From Macroventuria anomochaeta (lineage: Eukaryota > Ascomycota > Dothideomycetes > Pleosporales > Didymellaceae): a stretch of 64,000 nt of DNA. This document shows positions 11,594 to 20,576 of this stretch, piece by piece; positions within the stretch are counted from its first letter, which is position 1, and the number at the start of each line of letters is the position of its first letter. The position numbers and the translations under genes are program-made. Where the stretch lies: assembly GCF_010093625.1 (NCBI RefSeq), contig NW_022985363.1:915687-979686 (forward strand). Reading direction: 5' to 3'. The notes beneath the pieces were generated by a model that saw only the letters and a program-made list of their open reading frames with translations, had not been told where the DNA came from and made no database searches.

Positions 11594-12350
11594 CGCATAG
11601 TCCTCTGAACGGTGGTTGCGATGTGGTGGAGAAGACGAGGATCAAAGATCACACCTGCTCGTCAGCACGGGTGGCCTGTCAAGCCGAGTTACGAGCGCGA
11701 CATGCACTGCGCTGCTGTTTGTGGCGCTCATGGCGGCCGAGGGCTGTGAGCACCCAAACATCACCAATCGAAGCCAGCTTGGGCAGTCAAAGGCGACCCA
11801 CGCGTGATGTGCTTGTTCATGTCAGCGCTCAACGAATGACTAATGTGGGAAGAGGCAGGCGAAGTGCAGGCGCAAGCGAGCCAGCGAGAAAGCCCCGCCG
11901 GATGGAGGCTCTCCTGTTATTCTTCTTCAACTTTGAAAGGACTCTGCCGGGTACGAGAGCTACCCAATAAACAGTCGCAATCTCGAGGACTCGAGAAGTC
12001 ATTGGGATCGTCGAAGGACGTCTTCGAAAACCTCGGTACCGCACCACTGGCAGCGAGTAGGTCTGCAGCACCGCCATCAACAGTACCAAAGTTGGGTTCT
12101 ACATCCCATCATGGCGTCCATTGTCAGGTCGCATCATCTGGGGGGGTTCGAGATTAATCCTCAGTTCGACTGCAGCGATTTCGAACGTCTCCAAATGAGA
12201 TTTGCAGAGACGCGGCGCAATTCCGCTCCCAGAGTTTGCATCAGTCAGATACGCTTTGAAAGCACTCCTTCTACAAATCATCAATGGTGAATATAACAGA
12301 GTTGGGATGTACATCAAAATGATCACATCGTTTCATACCACTCATTGTTT
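11594..12350. promoter_or_regulatory. Divergent promoter, hypothetical gene / macro-SirTM gene
   Basis: 757 bp separate two head-to-head genes. Short frames here on both strands have no domains. A shared promoter is a position-based inference, and no binding site is claimed. Confidence 0.5.
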
Positions 12351-14180
12351 ATGCCAATGTCTTTTCTTCAACGAACCGTTGTTAGCCTCATTCGCGAATC
12401 CAGGAACAAACAAGCCCGCCACATTGAGCAGCATCTCTCGCATTACGAATCTCGGGAGCAGCTCCATCTTCTAAAGCAATTACTATGCATACGATCGCCA
12501 CAGCCGCCATTACCAGGAGACTTAGTCAACGACATCGACAGTATCTTGACACATTCTCAAAATCAACGGATACTTACTCGGGGGTCCTCAATACCTGTTA
12601 GAGCGGCCTTGGACCGGCCTGGAAAGCCTAGCGTACAATTGATGCTCTGGCAAGGAGACATCACAGCATTAGCTAGCGATGTTATAGCCATTACGAACGC
12701 AGCCAACTCTCAAATGCTCGGCTGCTTCCAACCGACCCATAAATGTATAGACAATGTCATACACTCGTTTGCAGGTCCTCAGCTACGGCAGGAATGCTTT
12801 GATATAATGGAGGCTAGGGGCTGCGATCTGCCTGTCGGTGAGGCGGTTGTAACGAAGGGATACTGCCTCCCTTCTCCACACATTATACATATCGTAGGAC
12901 CGCAACTTGATCCAGGCGCAGATCCAACAAACGAAGAAATTCAACAGCTGCGCCAGTGCTATGTGTCGGTACTTGAGCAATCAGACGGCCTCCCGGCGAA
13001 CGAGGATGGCTCAAAACGCATCGCACTTTGCGGCATATCAACCGGGTTATTCGCTTTTCCTACAAGCCTTGCGGCGAAGATCGCCGTGGATACTGTGGCT
13101 GCTTGGGTGGCACATAAAGAAGACACGTCAATCACAGATGTCATCTTCGTCACCTTCGCCGAGGGCGATTACGACATCTACAACAACCTTCTTCCAGATA
13201 TAAAGGAGCCCTGGCGGTTGCAGAATCCGCATTTCCCTCCAACAGAGATGTTGCAAGTGGAAGGCAACACCCTAACAACTGCCAGACAGTGGCTCAAATC
13301 AGCCGACACAATCGTCATCTCAGCAGGTGCAGGTTTCTCAGCTGCCGATGGACTAGATTACACATCCAAAGCGCTCTTCAAGAAGCACTTCCCCTCTTTC
13401 ATCGACATGGGCCTGGATACACTGTACAGCGCCATCGGTTTCGAGTTCCCTTCTGAAGAAGCCAAGTGGGCGTACTACTTCATTAATATACAGATGGTAC
13501 GCTCGTGGCCAGGCTGGGATCTGTACCAATGTCTTGTTCCTTGGTTGAAAGCGTCAGGCAAAGATGTTCATGTACGGACGAGTAATGCCGATGGTTTGTT
13601 CCTCACGAACGGATGGGATGAGGGGAGACTGTCGACGCCGCAGGGCAGGTACTCAGTACTACAGTGTTTAGCGAAATGTCGCCCGGATTCGACGTTTGAT
13701 ACTTTGCCTTTCTACAATGCTGCATTGCCATTCTTAGATCCGAAGACGCAGAGACTCATGGAACCTTCGAGAGTGCCAACGTGTAAGAATTGCGGAGGCA
13801 AAATGATGCTGTGTGTAAGAGGAGGAAATTGGTTCAACGACAGGCCATTCCAGAATGGCGAGATGAGATGGCGGAAGTTCCGGCACGACATTCTTAGGGA
13901 CGAAAAAGAGACTGTCATACTCGAGTTGGGCGTTGGCATGAACACACCTGGTGTTCTGAGATGGCCTGACGAAGATCTTGTCCGGAAGGGCGGCGGCAGG
14001 GTGAAGCTAGTGCGAGTCGGATTGGGACCGTCTGCTGCGGTACCTGATGACCTAGAAGAGGATGGTCTTGCTGTCAGTATTGAAGGCAACATTAAGCTGG
14101 CTGTGCCTTGGATGTTGGAAACTGCACCCTATGAACCAGAACCCCTTGTCAATAACACACTACATCATCTTAGACATTGA
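12351..14180 (+). CDS. Zinc macrodomain - class M sirtuin (SirTM) fusion
   Basis: Intronless, 609 aa. Residues about 95-285 are a macrodomain of the zinc subclass. LWQGDIT and NAANSQMLG bind ADP-ribose. CFQPTHKCIDNVIH carries the zinc ligands Cys125, His130 and Cys132. GISTGLFAFP is the second substrate loop. Residues about 308-595 are a sirtuin: ISAGAGFSAADGLDY (NAD binding, 323-337), then TSNADGLF, where the usual catalytic His is lacking, and a CKNCGG..C ribbon. Asn412 and Gln431, 19 apart, fit the Asn and Gln I recall as catalytic in bacterial SirTMs. In bacteria the two parts are separate genes beside a lipoyl-carrier GcvH-L; SirTM ADP-ribosylates it and the macrodomain reverses this. 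This predicts a reversible ADP-ribosylation switch in one fungal protein. The ATG at 12351 is the first in frame; 12357 is possible. Lack of introns and bacterial similarity suggest old transfer. Confidence 0.93.
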   Translation: MPMSFLQRTVVSLIRESRNKQARHIEQHLSHYESREQLHLLKQLLCIRSPQPPLPGDLVNDIDSILTHSQNQRILTRGSSIPVRAALDRPGKPSVQLMLWQGDITALASDVIAITNAANSQMLGCFQPTHKCIDNVIHSFAGPQLRQECFDIMEARGCDLPVGEAVVTKGYCLPSPHIIHIVGPQLDPGADPTNEEIQQLRQCYVSVLEQSDGLPANEDGSKRIALCGISTGLFAFPTSLAAKIAVDTVAAWVAHKEDTSITDVIFVTFAEGDYDIYNNLLPDIKEPWRLQNPHFPPTEMLQVEGNTLTTARQWLKSADTIVISAGAGFSAADGLDYTSKALFKKHFPSFIDMGLDTLYSAIGFEFPSEEAKWAYYFINIQMVRSWPGWDLYQCLVPWLKASGKDVHVRTSNADGLFLTNGWDEGRLSTPQGRYSVLQCLAKCRPDSTFDTLPFYNAALPFLDPKTQRLMEPSRVPTCKNCGGKMMLCVRGGNWFNDRPFQNGEMRWRKFRHDILRDEKETVILELGVGMNTPGVLRWPDEDLVRKGGGRVKLVRVGLGPSAAVPDDLEEDGLAVSIEGNIKLAVPWMLETAPYEPEPLVNNTLHHLRH

Positions 14181-14250
14181 ACAAGCATAGAATCGGCTCT
14201 GCTATAGACAAACATATATATTCATCCGTATTATCTGTAAATACTCATCA

Positions 14251-15700
14251 CTAGGTCCACTGCTTCAAACCTACACGTGCCACTCCACGACCCCCTCGAT
14301 TAGCTCTGTAATAGTAAGGTACAAACTTGAGCTCGTCATTGATCCTAGCAGTACCAATGTTCTGGCTCAGCTCCTCCTTGTCAACGAAAGCGTCCGCTTT
14401 CAGGCTGTCGAAGTCTACCACATAGGCTGCGTTGTTGACCGTGATGCCCACATACATCTCCTCTCGTCAGGCAGACTCGGGTCGGCGATTTCCTTCTCGG
14501 TAACGGCGCTCTTGTTCAGACATCGAGGGTCAAGCTATGCCGATCGAATGTGATCAGTGACCCATTTGTTGTCGACGTCTTCGACACAGTATTTGATAGG
14601 GTCTCGAGCAATGGTGAGGGTTTGTTGGTTCGAGAGTGGGTGGGGGGTGATTAAGTGCGGCTTGAGATCGAAGGAGAGAACGAAGTTCGGGTGAGTAGCT
14701 AAGTCGTTGGCTGGCACATGTAGGTATCCATTCGTGACTGTGAGGCTAGGAAGAGGTGGAGGTACCTGATATGCTTGTCAGTGTTGATGCCAAGAGGTGT
14801 AGAGAGTGCCCGGAACGCATCTCCCAACTTGTCGCCCAGCGAGGAATGCGGAGCTTTAGCTAAACTTTCTTGCTTGCGCTGGTCAACGAGAACATGACTC
14901 TACCATTCTTTGACCAGTCACAATCTTGCTTAAGCTTGCTGGACCAGCGTCTGTCTCAAAGCCAAGGGTGGCAGGTGCATAGAGATGTACGTCGATCTGA
15001 GTGACATCACTCTTCTTACTCTTGGAGAGGTTCAAAATGTATCCTTCAATCATGCCGAAAATTCGAAGAACATTTGGTGGACAGCAGCAGACGGTGAACC
15101 ATCCACACCTTTCGAACAAATTATTCTCGCTTGACGCCAGCTGGTTCACATCGGTAAATTGCGTGCAGTCAATCGACATCGCAGTGAAGACCGCGTTGTA
15201 CATGTAGAGTCCCATGATATCTTCGTACTTATTGTTCAGATCGTACTGGAAACAGTCGGTGAGTAGTCTGCCATACAAGGGCGAGGGGAAGTACTTACTT
15301 GAAGCATCCGTTGTGGTGGCCTAAGTTGTTGAGCTCGTGCATGTCTCGCAAGTTGTGAATCGATTCCCTAGTTCGATAACCTAATAGTGGATATTGAGGT
15401 ATCTGTCTGGTTCTTGCGCACTTCTTATCACTTCGATGATCTCCTTGATAGCACCATCGATGACTGGGTCAGGTTGCTACTGCCCGTGGAGGAAGTAGCA
15501 TGCACCTTTGATTCACTTGCTAACATCGAAGCCCAGAAGAGATGATCTGCGATAGGTCATACTTCAGGTATTTTGTCGTATATTGGCTGCCCTTTGAGAT
15601 TGAAAGCTTCGTAACGGCCGGTGCCTTTGAGCCTCTGCAATTGGTACGTGATCATATTCACGGAGGTTGCAGCACGACGCTGGCCGAGCAGTGATGTCGT
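14251..15700 (-). pseudogene. GH127 beta-L-arabinofuranosidase (DUF1680), broken
   Basis: Four stretches match the family in the correct order on the minus strand. They are an N-terminal part near 15660-15560 (MITYQLQRLKGTGRYEAFNL), a middle part near 15480-15320 (DGAIKEIIEVIRSAQEPDRY, then NLRDMHELNN), the catalytic-zone part 15278-14883 (GLYMYNAVF, then CCCPPNVLRIFGMIEGY) and the C-terminal part 14717-14251 (YCVEDVDNKWVTDH, then VPYYYRANRGG). They are separated by in-frame stops (for example 14535-14537), frame changes (near 14460 and 15450) and an apparent loss of roughly 150 codons between HELNN and the 15278 block. No intron model repairs it. The intact enzyme would remove beta-L-arabinofuranose from plant glycans. 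Limits are approximate. Confidence 0.88.
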
Positions 15701-16436
15701 CTCGACCTTTGTTGTCGGAGGGAGTGAAGATATCCACCGATTGCCATCTGTTTGCTAGCGGTATACTGCACTGGTTGTCCAGCTCGTTCGGTTAGCTCGG
15801 TTTGCTTCCCCACCCCTTCACTGCTATTCCTTTCTACTATATTACCTTGATCAATTCCCGCCAATAGCTCTTGGGATCAATCAACATCTAAACCCTTCAA
15901 CATTTGTCGACTTGAATTTTTTGAGGATAGGCCATAACGAAGAAAAGAGTGGTTTTCGATAGAACTTCAACGGGGCTGATAAATTTGCGAAAGGCAGGAA
16001 AGAGCGTTACTTATGGAGGGACTTATCTAAAAGCTCCTCACAGATAGGAACTGCCTGTCTCTACTGGGCAAACAACTTCGACTTCCGGTTCACCGGGTAT
16101 TTCCATACATTTGTACTATATCGCCTCACGTCAGGACCAACGTGAAGGTCTAAGGCAATGCATGAGGCGGAGAAGTGATGAAATGCGGACATACAACCAA
16201 TGAAATGTATTAGGCACCGCAAAGGCGACCGCTTTCGCCAGAGAACCGACTTCAGCCACCGAAGGACGCTTCGGTCCCGCAGCAAGCCAACGGAGCCCAG
16301 CAACGACCGCAAAAGTATTATCTTCGTCGACGACGACAACCACGATTTTCAGGTAGCAGAGGAGAACGTGCGGCCATGCGGAGAAGGAGAGGTTTGGTAT
16401 GCGAGAATACGGGGTAGGTGTTGGCTTCATATCGAA
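15701..16436. other. Spacer between two decayed head-to-head genes
   Basis: About 730 bp, presumably the former shared promoter of the GH127 and transporter genes plus the unrecognisable GH127 N-terminus. The open frame of the transporter extends upstream to 16200, but its residues there (Arg/Lys/Ser-rich) do not resemble the family. Confidence 0.4.
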
Positions 16437-16991
16437 ATGGCTGACACTGAGCAACTGCCCATGGAAGTCGACAAAGATGCTACTGCGCTCAGAGCGCGAG
16501 TTCAAGCGAACACCGACATCGAACATACAATGAGTCTTCGAGACGCCGTCAGAGTATACCCCAAATCTGTTCTCTATTGTGTAGTCCTCAGCATGGCCAT
16601 CATCATGGAAGGGTATCAAGTCGGGCTGGTGCCGTCGCTCTTCGCCCAACCGGTGTTCCAACGCAAGTATGGTCGCGTTCGTCCGGACGGCCCACACCAG
16701 CTTGACAACAGATACCAGTCTGCCTTGACTGCTGCTGTTCAAGCAGGGTCGATATTTTGCTACTGGCTCAGCGGTATCGTCATCGAAGAAACCGGCTACA
16801 AGAGGTCCATGCAAGGTGCCCTTCTTTCGCTCACATGCTTCATCTTCATCATCTTCTTTGCACCCTCAATTATCCTCCTTGTCGTTGGCGAAGGTCTTCT
16901 TGGAATACCATGGGACATTATCCAGACAGTGACAACAACCTACGCGGTTGAAGTCAGCCCGATTGCTCTTAGGGCGTACGTCACTTCTTAA
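16437..16991 (+). pseudogene. MFS sugar (alpha-glucoside-type) transporter, 5' fragment
   Basis: Encodes 184 aa that match only the first five or so of twelve membrane segments of fungal maltose/hexose permeases. It has a charged N-terminus, then helix 1 (SVLYCVVLSMAIIMEGYQVG), FQRKYGR, a helix pair around ALTAAVQAGSIFCYWLSGI, YKRSMQGALLSL and the family stretch QTVTTTYAVEVSPIALRAYVTS. A TAA follows at exactly the point where intact relatives continue (ALRAYLTxYVNLCWV). Downstream bases in all three frames lack the remaining helices. It therefore cannot make a working transporter. The start at 16437 is chosen because MADTEQ and what follows look like a permease N-terminus. Confidence 0.85.
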
Positions 16992-17441
16992 CCCGGAGAA
17001 TCTTTCGACATAGACGATTGGACAGCTCAGTTCCTGAACCGATACCACATGCCGGTCGAGCACAGACATAGTACGACAACACCTGAAAAGGAGTTTGGTG
17101 GCTGGGACAGGAACACAATACAGTCTCTGAACCAGTGGTGAAAGTCGCAAAGTCGATGCCGGAAGTTGATCAAGTCGCTGGCTGCCTTAGATCTCGCGGT
17201 CGGTGCACAAGGCCACCGATCCACTCGGGGTTTCGGACACAACGCTTAGGGCGTCCAGCACCAGCCAGCTGATTGACTCACCGGACTTTGGTACATCCCG
17301 AGAAGGACGAGGGGAAACAGATCGTATGTTCGGAGCTCAAGACATAAATACTCAGCAGCTCGCGATATCGAAGATGTCTGCGTGCAGAGACCTTTTCGAA
17401 ATCTCGAGTTGACAGCAGTAGGAAAGCATCACATCGTCACC
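16992..17441. other. Spacer after truncated transporter
   Basis: 450 bp with several stops in each forward frame. I could not find the missing transporter helices here, so the break looks like a deletion rather than a single stop. Confidence 0.4.
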
Positions 17442-17906
17442 ATGACCGTCTCACAATCTCTCGTTCTTTACAGCCCACCCACACCAACCACACTGTCGAC
17501 CAGACCAAGCGCAACCTCACTCATTCCTGCGAACTTCTTCACTCAACAAACTGGCACCGCAATTGCAACTGAACTACTCTACCGCATTCTCTTCAATATC
17601 ATCCAGCGCTTCTTGAACTCGTTCCAGCGGCTCGCATCCAAGGGTATGGATCAATGCTCTTCCTGGCTTGAGCGCAAGATGCACGAGCGCCGCGAGCGAC
17701 AGGCCAATGCGAAAGATGAGCTCAAGATTGTTCAGGAAGTAGGCAAGCTGGCAGCCCAGAGAGGATTCATCACCTGCCCAATGATTGACACTGATACGAA
17801 TGGAGGAGGGCTGCAACCGCCGAGATGGGTGAGAGGCGTGCTTGAGGGGATTGAGGAAGGCAGAATGGAAGAGAAGGACTTTTGGATCCACACGCATACT
17901 GGGTGA
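17442..17906 (+). CDS. Hypothetical protein, possibly with a further exon
   Basis: Not recognised. 154 aa from an ATG in a good context (caccATGa): MTVSQSLVLYSPPTP, a Thr/Ser/Pro-rich start, then a long amphipathic charged stretch (FNIIQRFLNSFQRL, then SSWLERKMHERRERQ) and QPPRWVRGVLEGIEEG. No signal peptide or clear membrane helix. The frame ends at GGG TGA, where GTGAGC could be a donor followed by CCTAAC (branch-like). A plausible second coding piece is 18060-18240 (RPVKRKGSEVEIRTPQGS), but I could not join the phases. Treat the 3' end as unsure. Confidence 0.45.
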   Translation: MTVSQSLVLYSPPTPTTLSTRPSATSLIPANFFTQQTGTAIATELLYRILFNIIQRFLNSFQRLASKGMDQCSSWLERKMHERRERQANAKDELKIVQEVGKLAAQRGFITCPMIDTDTNGGGLQPPRWVRGVLEGIEEGRMEEKDFWIHTHTG

Positions 17907-20576
17907 GCCGGTCCCTAACAAAGGTGCACAACTGTGCACTTTCGACGACCTCTCCAAGACAGACATTCTTCAAGCAGGCCTACTGTTGTAGGTGCGTTGG
18001 ACGCGCGTATCGATCCGTCTTGACAGCATTCCAAGGCAACGCGCAACCTGCCAAAAGTGCCTCGACCTGTGAAGCGCAAGGGCTCGGAGGTAGAGATCAG
18101 GACGCCACAGGGCTCCATCGAAGACGGGGCAATGGAGAGCTCATCCGCGCCAACTGGCAATTGGTTCGAAGCAACTGGTTCGACTGATGAAAGGCCAAAG
18201 TCTGCAGTTGTCTGCGTAGCGACTGTATGCGTGCGTTGCGCATGGTAGATTCGCCTTTGTACACTCCCCAGGGTTCCAGCTCAAGGATGCTCTCGAGCGA
18301 CTCCCGAGTCTGCAGTCATAGCCAAAAATGCAATGGCAAGGCTTTGTAACAAAGTGCTTGACTTCGCTATCCTCATCATCCACTTTGCACTGTCACAAGA
18401 ACATCTCTTCCTTAAGTTGACAGACGGTGACAGTCTTCACAATAACAAGAGCTTTGGTGCCTGGTCTAACTGTCGTCCTGCCCTGACTTTTGCTCTTGTC
18501 ACTCCTGAAGCTATGCAACGGCGATGTCATCCTCGACATCACCGACACTTCCCAAGATAGTCAAGCTCATCAAAGCACCACAAGTCTCCCCATACCGTGC
18601 CAAATAATCACTCTCAAATTTGATGAGGCCGCTCGGGCCACTTTACCTCTCGTCTATGTTGATGGTGTTGTACTTGCTTTCACCTAGACACCGCTCCACG
18701 CTCACCACCCGCCAATGCAAATCCGTCTTCACCAAGCCCAGCCACCTCATCTGACCTTTGCTGTCGCCGACAGAACCTCACTCCGGAGTTTGGCCCGGCG
18801 AGCGCATGAGCCAGCAGTCCTCCGTCCATACGAACGGTCGCCCCTCCACGATTTCCCTCCATCGCCCTTCTACTCCACTCCCTCAACCACCCAACTTCCA
18901 GTGCCTCGGTCACCTGACCTTGGGCGTCCTTTCCTTGAATTTTCCCCATATTCATCATGGCTCTTCAGCACTTCAAGTCTTCATGATATCCTTCCTCAAC
19001 ATGAGCACTGCCCACCTGCACCGTCGCTCCTTCACCATGGCTGCTCAAAACCATCACCTCCAACATGGTTCATCCTTTCACGACTATCATTGAGCTAGTC
19101 AGTATTTCATCTAAGCTCGTCTCTTTCGCTAACACCTTCAGCTCTGCTCGCCCCAGGTAGCCCCCATAACCATCGTTACAATACTTCGAACACAGCAATA
19201 CCATTCCGCCTCGTCGCTCCGGAGCCTCTTCAAGCCACCGTCTCTACCCTCACCTACTTCACACCGACCGCTTACTCGAGCTTTGCCATCGATGCCCCTT
19301 CAGGTCACGACCATGTTCAACCCCAGTCATCTTCCGCAACATAGCAGCCACCGACGACGCCACCCTTCTCTCCACGTCCTTTCCTCGCATACGCATTCGA
19401 TCATACATACAAGGCATGCTGGTTGGGTGTCACAGGGTTCAGTAAGATGAGGAACGCTTAGGGGCTTGACGGTTCGCCCAACAAAGCTTGGCATCATGGT
19501 ACTTGGTAAACTCATCGTTTGGTGCGGGAGGTGAAGCTCTTGGAGCAGGCCTACCACTCGATTAGGGAGCATCTGTGTGTGTTGCTGAGGATGGATCCTC
19601 GCACTCCGGCTCTGACCTTACCGCCTGCAGTCTTTGACTGTAGCAGTATTGGATGGGAGAGACTTGTTCTGGTGGAATGGGAGGAGTTCTTGTGGCACCC
19701 AACCAGGTGTGGGAAGTTCGTATTTATGCCGGTTCTGTAGTAGATGGTGGTTGAACATTAGCTTAGAATCATTGGGCTTAGATTAGCACTTCATCGATGG
19801 ACTTCATTAAAACAAAAAAGTCATTAGACCTTCGGGTCAACCATTGTTGCCTTCTCCCCCTCTTGCATGCTGTAATCGTCTTCCGCCTTCCTGTCCTCAT
19901 GTGCTCTTTTGCCTTGCTTGTGACTTTGTCTTTCTCATCAAAAAAGCACAAATGCCCCGCCTGCAGTCGCAAAGACAGTTAATCAACGTGTCATTGCGCG
20001 TATGCTCTCAGGACTTACAGCCCTCGGGATCTTGAGGGTGAAACCTCGGTGGCCTATCTGCAGCTTTGCATCTGCTTTGATTGCTGCTGTGGCAAGGCCT
20101 GCATTTGACAGGCGTGGAGGATGCACAGCGATAAGTGCGGAATGAAAAGGTCCTGCGCAATCACTACCACGATGTACTACAATGCGCAATTGCAGGTACT
20201 CTGAACTTCTGATATTCGCCAGTCAATGTACGATGCTACCCTTCGTTCAGTGTTGCTTAGTTGCAGCAACATGTCTTGGGAATTTGTTAGGAATAGTAAA
20301 TCAATGATAGTAAAGCCCGAGCAAAGTGAGCGAAGTGAAGTATCTGCAAGGTAACGCTCGTGGCTGGCAAGACGGGGTGAAGTTAGTGTGCTCAGGTGAT
20401 AGCGCGCGCAGAGTGACGGAGGCGCGCCTGCCTGTTGACGTGCAGCCCCACACCACAAGGCAGCCTACAACACCGCAGCACTGCAGCATGCGCGCACCCG
20501 CAAAATGCTTGCCCTTGCTTCGTGAACCTCTATCTCGACCGCAATACGATAAGGGTTGCTCATACTCACTATCAGC
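17907..20576. other. Long spacer with only weak coding hints
   Basis: 2.67 kb. Weak hints are 18060-18240 (a basic-to-acidic frame that may be an exon of the previous gene), 18758-19093 and 19519-19740. The last encodes about 73 aa with WERLVLVEWEEFLWHP, unidentified. None has a family match or convincing splice sites. The last 250 bp should hold the NBS1 promoter. Confidence 0.4.

Noticed and set aside
18057..18248. Coding-like piece RPVKRKGSEVEIRTPQGS
   Set aside because: It could be an exon of the 17442 gene, but the donor phase (2) and candidate acceptors (phase 0) conflict. Left as a hint only.
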